A DNA stretch of 64,000 nucleotides from Cephalopachus bancanus (GCA_027257055.1 JAPVLO010000059.1:3100001-3164000); one strand, 5' to 3'. Counted from the stretch's first letter, positions 34,083 through 45,589 are shown. A program made the numbers and translations. Notes: generated from the letters alone by a model not told the origin.

Positions 34083-37000
34083 ATGACAGGGATCAACTCT
34101 TGCATTTCAATTAGTAGCCTAAATGTGAATGGACTAAATGCACCACTGAAAAGACATAGAATGGCAAAATGGATAAAATATCATCAGGCAGCAATCTATT
34201 GCCTTCAAGAGACTCACCTCACTAGAAAGGACACCCACAGACTCAAAGTAAGAGGATGGGAAACAAACTTTCAGGCAAACGGAATACAAAAGAAAGGAGG
34301 AGTAGCATTCTTAATTTCAGACAAAATACCCTTCAAGCTATTAAAAATCAAAAAAGATACAGAAAGCCACTACATAATGATAAAAGGCTCAATCCATCAA
34401 CAAGAAATATCTATCCTAAACATATATGCACCCAACATAGGTGCGCCAACTATCATAAAGCAACTTCTCGGAAAACTAAAGAAAGATATTGACTGTAACA
34501 CTATCATAACTGGGGACTTTAATACCCCACTCACAACTCTAGAGAGATCATCAGGACAAAAAATCAGCAAGGAGATCTGGAACCTCAATGTGACTTTGGA
34601 CCAAATGGACTTAATTGATACCTACAGAACACTCCATCCAAAGACCACAGAATACACATTCTACTCATCACCACGTGGAACATATTCTAAGATCAACCAC
34701 ATACTCGGCCATAAATCAAGCATAAGCAAATTTAAAAGGACCAAAATTCTACCAAGCACCTTCTTGGACCACAGTGGAATAAAAATAAACATTGACACCA
34801 ACAAAGTCCCCCCAAAACCCACAAAGACATGGACACTAAACAGCATGATGCTAAACAACTCCTGGGTCAACGATGAAATCAAAACAGGGATCAAAAGATA
34901 CCTGCAAACAAATGAAAATGAAGAAACATCTTACCAAAATCTCTGGGATGCCCTGAAAGCTGTAGTAAGAGGGGAATTTATACCCCTACAAACACACATG
35001 AAGAAATGGAAGGAACAGAAATTCACAACCTAACAAGCCACCTAAAGAAGCTGGAAAAGCAAGACCACAAAAACCCTAATTTCAGCAGAAGAATCCAGAT
35101 CACCAAAATAAAAGCCCAAATCCAGGACATAGAAGACAAAAAGATAATACAAAAAAATCAATGAAACAAAAAGCTAGTTCTTCAAAAGGATAAACAAGGT
35201 CGATGGTCCCCTAGCTAGACTGACCAAAAAAAACAAGAAAAAAATCAAATAAGCACAATCAGAAATACAAAAGATGAAGTCACATCTGACCCTGAAGAAA
35301 TACAAAAGATCATTAGAGACTACTATGTACACTTGTATGGAAACAAACTTGAAAACCTTAGGGAAATGGAGGACTTTCTGACATCACACAACCTACCTAG
35401 GTTGGAACAAGAAGAAATTGAGACCCTAAATAGACCAATAACAATCAAGGAAATCGACTACGTAATAAGAAAACTTCCTACAAAAAAAAGCCCTGGTCCA
35501 GATGGCTTTCCAGCAGAATTCTACAAGACATTCAAGGAGGAGCTGATACCAATCCTACTGAAGGTATTCCAGGTGATGAAAACGATGGAACTCTCCCCAA
35601 ATCATTTTACGAAGCCAACATCACATTGATACCCAAGCCAGGTAAAGATCCAACAAAGAAAGAGAACTACAGGCCAATATCTTTGATGAACATAGATGCT
35701 AAAATTCTCAACAAGACCCTAGCAAAATGGATTCAATACATCTCAAAAATCATCCATCATGACCAAGTAGGCTTCATTCCTGGGATGCAAGGCTGGATCA
35801 ACACTCGTAAAACTATAAATGTAATTAAATACATCAACAGATGTCAAAACAAAAACCACATGATCATATCATTAGATGCAGAAAAAGCTTTTGATAAAAC
35901 CCAGCACCCCTTCTTGATAAAAACCCTTGAACAGATGTTCAAGGCATATGGGGAACACACCTCAAAATAGTAAAAGCCATCTATGAGAAACCCACAGCCA
36001 GCATACTCCTAAATGGACAAAAATTGGAACCATTTCCCCTGAAAACTGGAACTAGACAAGGATGCCCACTCTCACCCCTCCTGTTCAACATAGTATTGGA
36101 AGTCCTGGCTAGAGCAATCAGAGAAGAGGAGGCAATCAGAGGTATTCAAATAGGAAAAGAGGAAGTCAAGTTATCTCTCTATGCAGATGATATGATTGTG
36201 TACCTTGAAAATCCAAGAGAATCTGTCAAAAGCCTCCTTACATTGATAAAGGCCTTTGGCAAAGTCTCAGGATACAAAATAAATGTGCAAAAGACAATTG
36301 CATTTCTCTACACCAATAATAAACAAACAGAAACCCAAATAAAAAACACAATTCCATTCACAATAGCCACAAAAAAAAGAAATACCTTGTCATCTTCCTA
36401 ACCAGAGACGTGAAAGACCTTTACAATGAAAATTACAAAACACTGCTCAAAGAAATCAAAGCTGACACAAACAAGTGGAAAAATATCCCATGCTCATGGA
36501 TCGGAAGAATCAACATTGTGAAGATGTCCATCTTACCTAAGGCAATCTACAAATTCAATGCAATACCCATTAAATTACCAACAACATTCTTCTCAGATCT
36601 AGAAAAAACAACACAGGAATTCATATGGAAACACAAACGTCCAAGAATAGCCAGAACAATCCTTAGCAAAAAACACAAAGTAGGTGGTATCACAATACCA
36701 AACTTCAAACTTTACTGTAAAGCTACAATCATCAAAACAGCTTGGTATTGGTACAGGAACAGGCATATAGATCAATGGAAAAGAATTGAGATTCCAGAAG
36801 CAAAACCTCAATTTCTCAACCAACTCATCTTCGACAAAGCCCGCACCACCTACCACTGGGGAGAGGAGAACCTATTCAGTAAATGGTGCTGGGAAAACTG
36901 GCTGACCACAGGCAGAAGATTGAAACAGGACCCCTATCTATCCCCATGCACAAAGGTTAACTCCAAATGGATCAGAGACCTAAATGTAAAACCTCAAACC

Positions 37001-37897
37001 ATAAGAACCTTAGAAAAAGAAGGAAATACCCTCATGGAAATCGGAACTGGCATCTAATTCCTGTACAAAACCCTAAACCCACAGGTCATAAGAGAGAAGA
37101 TAGACAAATGGGACCTTATTAAACTGACAAGCTTCTGCAAAGCCAAAGAAACCATCAAGAGAGCAGGGAGACAGCCTACAGACTGGGAAAAAGTATTTGC
37201 CAACTCTAGGTCTGACAAAGGCTTAACATCCTGGATCTACAAGGAACTGAAACATACTGAAAAGAAGAAAACAAACATCCCCATTATAAAATGGGCAAAA
37301 GATTATGAACAGACACTTCACAAAAGAAGACATCCGAGCAGCCAACAAACACATGAAGAAATGCTCAACCTCACTAATCATCAGGGAGATACAAATCAAA
37401 ACCACACTGAGATACCACCTAACTCCAGTCAGAATGGCAATTATCAACAACTCAAAAAATAACAGCTGCTGGAGAGGGTGTGGTGAAAAGGGAACACTTC
37501 TACACTGTTGGTGGGAGTGTAAACTATTGCAACCTCTGTGGAAAGCAGTCTGGCGATTCCTAAAAGATCTAAAAATCGACCTTCCATATGATCCCACAAT
37601 CCCCCTACTGTGAATATACCCTGAAGAACTCAAATCACTCTACAAAAAAGATACCTGCACACGTATGTTTATTGCAGCATTGTTCAGAATAGCAAGAACC
37701 TGGAAACAACCATGCTGCCCATCAAAAGAGGACTGGATTAAAAAATGTGGTACATATACACAATAGAATACTACGCAGCCATAAAAAAGAACAAAATCAT
37801 GAATTTCGCAGCAACCTGGATGGAACTAGAGTCTATAATACTGAGTGACCTCTCACAGAAACAAAGATCCGAGTATCACATGTTCTCATTCATATAA
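34083..37897 (+). pseudogene. L1 ORF2, long intact endonuclease domain then frameshifts
   Basis: The first 316 codons (34083-35033) are open and cover the whole endonuclease. Numbering from this Met matches human L1: N14 (34122), E43 (34209), Y115 (34425), D145 (34515), N147 (34521), T192 (34656), D229 and H230 (34767-34772). Two sites differ: D205 is Asn (34695-34697) and S228 is Leu (34764-34766). A 1-nt deletion near 35005-35015 ends the frame. The reverse transcriptase continues in pieces (35333-35629, 35626-35970, 36024-36401, 36410-37057), with YADD at 36180-36191. The C-terminal region with [15 protein letters not shown] lies near 37305-37613. Non-functional. Confidence 0.95.
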
Positions 37898-37957
37898 TGG
37901 ACCTTGAACATCCAATGTAATACTATAAGAAAATGACTGACGGTACTGGGAAACTAT

Positions 37958-37975
37958 GGGGGGGAGGGGGATGGG
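37958..37975 (+). other. G-rich tract in L1 3' UTR
   Basis: GGGGGGGAGGGGGATGGG, the polypurine tract expected in L1 3' UTRs and able in principle to form a G-quadruplex. Copy 1 has a weaker version near 3222-3233. Confidence 0.75.
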
Positions 37976-38509
37976 ATTAACAGTAGCAAATATCTGTCTG
38001 GGGATGGGAAAACACCTCTTATCAACAGGGTGCCTGAATGAAACATAATTGTACACCTAACCCTTAACTGTACCCCACAAAACCATAATAAAAAATATTG
38101 ATTAATAAAAAAGTTATAAATAAATGCAACATGAAAAAAAAAGAAAAGAAAAACTCCAAAATAAGGGCAGAAAAATGTATTCAAATGTCATTAATCACCA
38201 ATAATAAGTGTTTCAGGGACCTTTGGGAAGTGAGAAAAAAAGTAGTGTTGGTTAATAATTGGGTTCAATCTTCTAGCTCCTCCAAGAAAACTCTAAGAAA
38301 AGTGGGACTCCTTCCAAGAGGCAGTGAAAACCAGTCAGTGCTACCTTTCAAAAGTGATATGCTTCAGTCAGGAACTTCCAGCCCAGTAAAACCCTGATAA
38401 CAACCTGTTGTGACTTTCCAAATGGTTCATCTTCACAAGCTTTGCTTCCACAAGTAGCATCCAAAGAAATAAAAGCGACCATGAGTTTCATCAACATCAA
38501 GTAATAATA

Positions 38510-38710
38510 AGGCCCAGTTGGCAGTGGCTGCTGACTCTGGTCTCTAGCACCTGACAGATATCAACACAGCCCAGGGTATCCTGCCCCTCTGCTTCTAGAT
38601 GGTCCACGACGGCAGAGTCTGTGCCTGGTTTGCTTCTGTGCTCCTGGTGCCCAGGGCATTGCCTGGCATACAGTGAATGCTCAATAAACAGGTAAATGAA
38701 TGAAGATACC
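38510..38710 (+). mobile_element. L2-like 3' end
   Basis: GGTGCCCAGGGCATTGCCTG then GCATACAGTGAATGCTCAAT and AAACAGGTAAATGAATGAA follow the L2/MIR-type terminal text. Confidence 0.45.
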
Positions 38711-38982
38711 AATCAGATGAAAAATTGCAGGGTAATTTGGGGATTGTATTCACACCTTTAGGTTCTTTCTATATTTTTATGATCCTCATTTCAAACAGTG
38801 CCAGGCTTTGGGCTTTATTGTCTCAGGGGTGGTCTGAAGTCAGCAGTAATTCCTGATTTGCATGAAAATCCAACCCACTGAAGCAATTACTAGTTTTCTG
38901 GAGCTGAAAGCAAAAGAGAAGGGTAAATTTAAGGACTGCAGGAGGGGAGGGGAAGACATGTGTCAAGAAAAGATAGGAAAGA

Positions 38983-39271
38983 GCCGGGCTCGGTGGCTCA
39001 GCCTGTAATCCCGCGCCTTTGGGAGGCTGAGGTGAGTAGATTGCCTGAGCCCACGGGTTCGAGACCCGCCTTGGCAGCGAGACCTCATCTCTACAATAAA
39101 TCAAAAAATCAGCCGGGCGTGGTAGCTCATGCCTGTAATTCCGGTTACTTGGAAGGCTGAGGTGGAAGGATCGCCGGAGCCCAGCAGGTCAAGGCTGTGG
39201 TGGCCGGGAGCGGCCACTGTACTCCAGTCTGGACGACAGAGTGAGACTCCAACTCAAAAAAAAAAAAAAAA
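38983..39271 (+). mobile_element. Alu SINE, young lineage-specific type
   Basis: A complete dimeric Alu: GCCGGGCTCGGTGGCTCAGC start, B box GTTCGAGAC at 39057-39065, ACAATAAAT linker, second monomer and CTCCAACTC tail. Near-perfect TSDs GATAGGAAAGA (38972-38982) and GAAAGGAAAGA (39272-39282). Confidence 0.96.
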
Positions 39272-39680
39272 GAAAGGAAAGAAGACAAAGGTTAGGGCAT
39301 CCTCCAAATAACCAGGACCTAGGGCCCATCATGGCAACACTCTGGGAACACCAAGGCCTCAGGGTAGACCTGAGATGCTCTGAAGTAGGCCAGAAACTAG
39401 GCATCCAGATTCTACCTCAACCCCAGTTCCAGCACCCCAAGTCCACAAATGTCTTGCAGGCTGACAGAATGGGTGTCTGCACAGCACCCCCATGCTCTCT
39501 TTGGGACCATAGGAGGCCCAGGAGACCTTTGTACAGCACCCTAGGTAGGGGATCGGGGAGGAAACATAAGGAAGAAGAGTGTCCCTATAATGGGGCCAAG
39601 GTTAAAATTAGAGCCACCCTCGCAGGATGAGAAAATTTAAGAAAAGATTTAAGAAAATTAAGAAATATAATTATTCTTCC

Positions 39681-39693
39681 AACTATGAGATTA
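39681..39693. repeat. Left TSD of U2 fragment
   Basis: AACTATGAGATTA, repeated exactly at 39729-39741. Confidence 0.85.
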
Positions 39694-39728
39694 TACATAT
39701 GATCTTAGCCAAAAAGCTGAGAAGTGAT
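39694..39728 (-). pseudogene. U2 snRNA retropseudogene, 5' 35 nt only
   Basis: The minus strand of these 35 bases matches the very 5' end of U2 snRNA with about 30 of 35 identical, including TTTTGGCTAAGATC (the branch-site pairing neighbourhood lies just downstream and is absent). The match begins at U2 nucleotide 1 and stops abruptly, and perfect 13-bp direct repeats flank it. There is no A tail. This is the structure of 3'-truncated snRNA retropseudogenes, thought to arise by self-primed or truncated reverse transcription. It cannot act as U2. Confidence 0.8.
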
Positions 39729-40174
39729 AACTATGAGATTACAAATGGAGATTTATACCTACCACAGCAATTCAGTTTACAAACTGTAAACAACAAGTGT
39801 AAAGTACTCAGCTGGTGATACATTTATCATCCAGTAAAGCCAGGTGAGTTATTAAATATCATTTTGCATAAAGTGCATCCATGCAGAGCTGTGCTAGGGT
39901 GTGTGTATGCCAACATCACATCCACACACCTGTCAAGCATGGAGCTCCAATTTGGAGCCTCAGGACAAGATCCACATGTGGCCCCATCCAGCAGTTTCTT
40001 CAGCATGACTACTCAAAGTGTATGTCAACTCCTGGGATTTATACATTCATGTTGGTACTAGCATTTATAGTTCATCTTTGCAGCCATCTCGCTGCCTAAT
40101 GATTGGCACCTAATTAGTGCTATTAACAGCAACAAAGCCAACAATAACAAAGATGAAAATAACAAAAACAAAAA

Positions 40175-40430
40175 GTAGAGATAGCATTATAAAGTCCTTA
40201 CTCTCTGCCAGGAAATGTACTAAACTCTCCTCATGAATCAGTGAGGTGGAGGGGAAAAAAAACCCTCTTTCTTTGCCATTTTACAGATGAGACAATTGGT
40301 GTTATCTTCATTTTACAGAGGAGGAAACAGAGACTCAGGGTGCTTTTAAACTTGTGCATGTAGATGATAAAGGCAAGGCTGAAATCCAGGCAATCTGATG
40401 CTAGAGCCCAAGCTTCTTTAAAATTTTACT
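40175..40430 (-). mobile_element. MIR SINE
   Basis: Reverse MIR: GAAATGTACTAAACTCTC, CCATTTTACAGATGAGACA, a partly duplicated CATTTTACAGAGGAGGAAAC, then GAAATCCAGGCAATCTGATG and GAGCCCAAGCTTCTT. Confidence 0.7.
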
Positions 40431-40439
40431 GTGGTAAGA

Positions 40440-40950
40440 CCACCTGACATGAGATCTACTGTCAACAAATTTGTAAGTGTACAATATGGTATTACTATTT
40501 GTAAGCCTGCTGTTGACCTTATTCATCTTGTATAACTAATACTTTATACTCATTGATTAACAACTTCCTGTTTCTACCTCCTAACTTCCATGAATTCTAC
40601 TTTTCACTTCCACAGATTTGACTATTTTAGATACTTCCTATAAGTGGAATCATACAGTATTTGTTCTCCTGTGACTGGATATTTAACTAAGCATAATGTC
40701 CTCCAGGTTCATCCATGTTGTCACAAATGACAGGACTTCCTTCTTTTTGGAAGCTGTATAGTATTCCATTGTATGCATGTACCACATTTTAAAAATCCAT
40801 GTGTCTGTTGATGGACACTTAGGTTGTTTCCATATGTTGGTTATTGTGAATAGTGCTGCAATGAACATGGGAGTGCTTAATATACCTTAAAGATCCTGCT
40901 GTCGACACTCAGAAGTGGGACTGCTGGGTTACATGGTAATTTTATTTTTT
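40440..40950 (-). mobile_element. Old L1 (L1M-like) 3' fragment
   Basis: Reverse-orientation end of L1 ORF2 plus 3' UTR. The minus frame 40868-40683 reads MFIAALFTITNIWKQP, matching the same site in the young L1s (MFIAALFTIARTWKQP). Heavy decay shows much greater age. Confidence 0.8.
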
Positions 40951-41189
40951 AAACAAAATTATATGGTAGTTTTATTTTAAAATTTTGAGGAACTTCCATT
41001 GGTTCTCAAACTAAGAATTTGTATGAAATTGTTAGGAAGTATCCTGATGGCTGGTGGGGATGGAAAAGGAAGAAAGAAAGTGAGATAGAGAAAGGAAAGG
41101 AAGGAAGTCAAGTAAGGGTGTCGTATAAGCAAAGTCTTATTTAGGGGAACTAACTAATCCGTTAGGGGAACTCTGGAGATAGTGTAGGC

Positions 41190-41365
41190 AGTAATTCTCC
41201 AAGTATGGTCCCCAGACCAGTAGCATCAGCATCACCTGGTAATTTGCCAGAAAGCATATTCTCAAGCTCCACCCCAAGTCTGCTGAATGAGAAACTCTGC
41301 GGTGGGTCCCAGTATGTCATAGTTTAACAAGCCCTCCTGGGATTCCCATGCACATGAAAGTGTAA
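41190..41365 (+). mobile_element. MER5A-type (hAT-Charlie) element
   Basis: GCAGTAATTCTCCAAGTATG, GCATCAGCATCACCTGG, CTCAAGCTCCACCCCAAGTC and GAATGAGAAACTCTG follow the short nonautonomous MER5A in order. Confidence 0.7.
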
Positions 41366-41559
41366 GTGTAGCACACCTCTGAGTTATTCTGACTGAGCAA
41401 GGGAGCCAGAGTATTTAGACTTCATACCTGTCTATCATTGGTTAAGGGATGGTCTAGAGACAGTGCACCCGCAGCTGTTGTTCATGACAATGGTAGAGAT
41501 CCCCTAGAGTTTGGGGAGGCACTGAACTGTCTGCTAGAGAACTCTCTCTCTTTCTTTAA

Positions 41560-41680
41560 AAAGAGGTCAGTGAGGTCAAAGTGACTTGCCCAAGGCCACA
41601 CAGCTGATTAGTGCCAGAGTCAAGATTCAAATTTAAATCTGTCTGATTCCAGAGACAATCTTTTAACCAAGATTCCACAC
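41560..41680 (-). mobile_element. MIR fragment
   Basis: AAGTGACTTGCCCAAGGCC then ACACAGCTGATTAGTG and CAGAGTCAAGATTCAAA, the conserved MIR 3' core in reverse. Confidence 0.75.
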
Positions 41681-42500
41681 TTTCAAGATGGACACAGGAA
41701 GAAAACGATTGAGACATGTACATGCCTACAACAGCTCAGGGCCCCTTTCCTGGCCTCTTCTTTTTTTTTTTCCAAGTAAACATTTTCACTAAATGAACCA
41801 ATCACTTAGGTTAAAATATCAATTATGTAAATTTGCATAACAACCAGCCTATCCATGACAAAGCTAGCAAAAAAAATATATTATTTCTTAGAATTAATTT
41901 TATGGGACTAATATGTTCTAAATAGAATATGAAAAAATGGAAAACCCTGCTTTTCAGTCCAACCTGTAGTGGCATCTATGTATATACTGATGAACAGAAG
42001 TATAAAAATGAACATTGTATACATTTGTTTTATGAGTTATCTAATCTAACTGCTTGGAAAAAATCATTATCAGTGCAAAGGTTTCTAAATAATAGCCTTT
42101 CTTTTTATCAATGTAGCAACAACTAGTACAACTTGGAGAAAAGCTATTTCATAAATGTGATTATTCAGTGCAACTGAGTTACACGCTGCCATGTGATGTG
42201 TAGTTTCTGTTTCTCAGTTTGGGTTTCATAGACCTCCAAGAGTTCATAGACTTTACATTGCATTTCATGAGTTGTACAAGTATTTTACATTGTCACTTAA
42301 GTTATGACCTAAAAAGTTTGCTAGTTACAAAAAGAAAACTTGACTTTTTAAAAATAAAAACTTAACTTTGGCTGTGATATTTTCTAACAGAAAGCAGTTT
42401 AATAGAATTAAATTCTAGACTATCACTGGTGTTCCTGCAATTAAGGTCTTCAGACATATTTCTGGGGGGTCCTCCAGTTTTTCCTATATAAAGAGTCCAT
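41681..42500. other. Unassigned non-coding sequence
   Basis: No recognised feature between the MIR and an AluJ-like element. Confidence 0.35.
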
Positions 42501-42503
42501 ATA

Positions 42504-42801
42504 GGCTGGGCATGGCGGCTCAAGCCTGTAATCCCTGCATTTCGAGAGGCCAAGGCAGGAGGATTGCTTGAGTCCTGGAGTTTGGAACAAGACTGGGTAA
42601 TATAGTGAGACCTTGTCTCTACAAAAACTAAAAAAAAATAGGCAGGCATGGTGGCATGTGCCTGTAGTCCTAGCTACAGCTACTCAGGAAGCTGAGGTGG
42701 GAGGATCACCTGAGCCCAGGAGGTGGAGCTGCAACAAACTATGGTCATGCCACTGCACTCTAACCTGGGTAACAGAGTGAGATCCTGACTCAAAAAAAAA
42801 A
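42504..42801 (+). mobile_element. Alu SINE, old AluJ-like
   Basis: GGCTGGGCATGGCGGCTCA start, two monomers joined by an A-rich linker, and a tail CCTGACTC then A10. Many substitutions and a short internal duplication (AGCTACAGCTAC) make it older than the CTCCAACTC set. Confidence 0.93.
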
Positions 42802-42849
42802 AGACCATATAATACTAAAGCATGAGAACCATTATGTGGTAGATTAGAC

Positions 42850-42990
42850 TCTTGCTACTACTCAACATATAGTCCCTGGACCAGCAACAGCACCCGTTTT
42901 AGGGGATTATTAAAAAGGTAGATCTCTCAGGCTCCACCTTCATCTGATGAATCAAAATCTGCACTGGATTCCAGAATAGACAGCTCAAGG
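42850..42990 (+). mobile_element. MER5-like fragment
   Basis: CAACATATAGTCCCTGGACC, GCAACAGCACC, AGATCTCTCAGGCTCCACC and ATGAATCAAAATCTGCA resemble MER5-type text. Confidence 0.5.
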
Positions 42991-43190
42991 ATTCGATCCC
43001 AGCCTCAACAATTGCCTAATGTGGTATTTAACTCTTTTGAGCTTCAGGGTTCTCATCTGTAAATGAAGATGATAATATCAATTCTTACCTCCATAGGTTT
43101 GCTATGGAGATTAAATGAAAGAATGCACATAAAAGATGCCAATCATACAATGTAACCCAAAGCACTCAATAAATACTAGTTAATACAATA
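42991..43190 (+). mobile_element. MIR SINE
   Basis: GATTCGATCCCAGCCTC, TCATCTGTAAATGAAGATGA, TACCTCCATAGGTTTGCTAT and TAAATGAAAGAATGCACATA follow MIR in forward order. Confidence 0.75.
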
Positions 43191-43280
43191 TTTTCCTCAA
43201 AACAGTAAAAATAGAAAAATCTTATAAAGGTGGTTTTCTATTTCAGCCAATACAAATCATGCATGTTCAAAACTGCTTCA

Positions 43281-43857
43281 CCGGGTGCAGTGGCTCACAT
43301 CTGTAATCCCAGCAATTTGGGAGACTGAGTTGGGAGGACTGCCTGAGCCAAGAAGTTTGAGATGAGCTGGGGCAACATAGTGAGACCTTGTCTCTATCAA
43401 AAATAAAAAAATTGCCGGGCTCGGTGGCTCAGCCTATACTCCCGCACCTTTGGGAGGCTGAGGTGAGTGGATTGCCTGAATCCGCAGGTTCAAGACCCGC
43501 CTGGGCAGCAAGACCTCATCTCTACAATAAATCAAAAAATTAGCCGGGTGTGGAAGCGCACGCCTGTAGTTCCAGCTACTCGGAAGGCTGAGGCGGAAGG
43601 ATTGGTGGAGCCCAGCCGGTCGAGGCTGCGGTGGCCGGGAGCGGCCACTGCACTCCAGTCCGGGCGACAGAGTGAGACTCCAACTCAAAAAAAAAATAAA
43701 AAATAAAAAAATTAGCTGGGCATGGTGGCACGTGCCTGAAGTCCCAGCGACTTGGGGGGAGGGGTGGCAGAACCAGGAGGTGCCTGAGCCCAGGAAGTTG
43801 AGGCTGCAGTGAGCCATGATGGTGCCACTGCACTTTAGCCTGGGCAAGAGATGATGA
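43281..43857 (+). mobile_element. Alu SINE, old, split by a younger Alu
   Basis: Left monomer at 43281-43398 (CACCGGGTGCAGTGGCTCAC), right monomer at 43714-43857 (AGCTGGGCATGGTGGC to GGGCAAGAG). The younger Alu sits in the A-rich linker between them. Confidence 0.92.
43414..43698 (+). mobile_element. Alu SINE, young type, nested in an older Alu
   Basis: GCCGGGCTCGGTGGCTCAGC to CTCCAACTC plus A tail. Its TSD AAAAATAAAAAAATT (43399-43413 and 43699-43713) duplicates the linker of the host Alu. Confidence 0.95.
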
Positions 43858-44870
43858 CACACACACACACAAATGTTCATGGTTGGCGTTGCCTTCAACA
43901 TTTGGAGAATACACACTTGAATTTTCTAGTAATTTGATAGCAGATGACATTCCCAATATTGATTTGTTTAATGGCAATGTGTAACTTGATAGTTTATCAA
44001 ATTCTCTGTGCAGTGAAAGTAGATTTCCAGAAACAGCATTTAAACTCCACTTGAGCAAAAAACACTTTTGTTTCCTGCAGAAATTAGGAGAATAAATTGG
44101 AAACTCTCCTACTGGCAAACTTACATTCAGAAGAGGACTCAGTCCATAACTCATATTTACATCTTTTTTACAAACTCCCTAAAATATTGACTCACATTTT
44201 TAAAACACAACATCAAGCCCAATTCAATGTGACTGAATTTAAGCCACATGGACAGCCTCATCATGTCGCTATGGCAACTTCTCACTCAACTGTCCTTTTA
44301 GTCATTGAACAATCGCTAATTTCCTTGCTTAGCAAGGAAGCTTCAGTTACTTTCTCAGAAGGCTCATCCTGGTATCAAAAGAAATTGTGTATGATGGTGA
44401 TAGAAACATTCACCACAGTAACTTTTGGGAGAATAACATTTTATTATTAGTTACGCTTTGCATTTAAACGTGTTTTCCTCCTCAGCATGCCATTTGTGGT
44501 GTCCCCAATTTCTGATAGTTCAGCAGACTTTAGCAATAAAGGGACTTGCTGGAACTTTGCTTTCTTCCTAAATCTCAGGATGGCGCAAAACCACAAAATC
44601 AACTATGTGTATAGCTGAAAGGAATTTTCACATGGAAACTCTCTCTTCTCTATGTCCTTCGAGTCTAGCTAAAATATTTACTGGTTGAACAACAGAGAAT
44701 CAATGAAGTTTTAGTGTGCATTTTAAAGTTATTTTCATATTTTCCAGAGTGGGCAATGATTACTTTAATATTTTGCTATTGTATGACTAAAATGGAATAA
44801 TTTATTAAACAAATCAGTTACAGTATTTGGTGAATGGTTGTACCTAGAACCATACTTAGAACACAATGAT
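43858..44870. other. Unassigned non-coding sequence
   Basis: A short CA tract (43858-43872), then about 1 kb without recognised repeats. The 117-codon frame at 44097-44450 shows no domain. Confidence 0.35.
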
Positions 44871-44872
44871 GA

Positions 44873-45170
44873 TTTTTTTTTTTTTTGAGTCAGAGTCTCA
44901 CTCTGTTGCCTAGGATGGAGTGCAGTGGCATGCTCACAGCCACCGCAGCCTTGAACTGCTGGCTCAGGTGATCCTTCCATCTCAGCCTTCCAAGTAGCTG
45001 GAACCACAGACATGCACTACCATGCCCGGCTAATTCTTTATTTATTTATTGTAGAGATGAGGTCTCACCAGGTTGCTCAGGCTGGTCTTGAACCCATGAG
45101 CTCAGGCAATTCTCTCACCTCGGCCTCCCAAAGTGCTGGAATTGTAGGTGTGAGCCACTGCACCCAACCC
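44873..45170 (-). mobile_element. Alu SINE
   Basis: Reverse dimeric Alu: T14 then GAGTCAGAGTCTCACTCTG to CACTGCACCCAACCC. A short TSD AATGATG is visible at 44865-44871 and 45174-45180. Confidence 0.94.
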
Positions 45171-45521
45171 AATAATGATGTTTAAAACAAAAACCTTTAT
45201 TCATGAAATATTAAAAAGTCTGAGGAACTGTTCTATATTAAAAGAAACTAAAGAATCACAAAAACTAATACAACATGGTAGCCTCAGTTTAATTCCAGAA
45301 TGAATTTTGAAAGCAATTATTAAGTATATTGTTGGGACAATTTAAGTATTTTGAATATGAACAGTATATTAGATAATTATATTAAATTAAAGCTAAATGC
45401 CCAAATATAATAATTGTACAGTGTTGTGGTTCTATAGGAGAACGTCCTTGTTCTTAGGAAATGACTGCTGAACTATTTGCCACAATATCTATAATTAACT
45501 GTCAAATGGTTTTGAATAGTT

Positions 45522-45588
45522 ATACATATATATATATACATATATATACATATATATATATATCACACACATATATTTATACACACAT
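45522..45588. repeat. (TA)n-rich microsatellite
   Basis: Alternating TATATA/CATATA ending in CACACATAC, directly against the left end of the mariner element. Confidence 0.9.
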
Positions 45589-45589
45589 A

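Larger units (their letters stand above)
31671..38142 (+). mobile_element. Full-length LINE-1 (copy 2)
   Basis: A 6.5-kb L1 in forward order: 5' UTR (31671-33046, starting at GGGAAGATGGCG), ORF1 (33047-34010), spacer of 72 bp, ORF2 (34083-37897), 3' UTR with a G-rich tract, and an A-rich tail ending about 38142. It is close to copy 1 but inverted relative to it. Both ORFs carry several lesions, so it is immobile. Flanking 13-bp repeats with one mismatch fit an L1 insertion. Confidence 0.96.

Noticed and set aside
31671..38142. Retrotransposition-competent L1
   Set aside because: ORF1 has a stop and two frame changes, and ORF2 is broken after the endonuclease and several times in the reverse transcriptase.
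43858..43872. Possible CRISPR-like or satellite array from repeated CA and A-rich blocks
   Set aside because: Only a short CA run at an Alu end. The window is eukaryotic and no spaced direct-repeat array exists.
44097..44450. 117-codon plus-strand open frame in unique sequence
   Set aside because: No recognisable domain, composition not coding-like, no splice or promoter context visible. Such lengths arise by chance in 64 kb.
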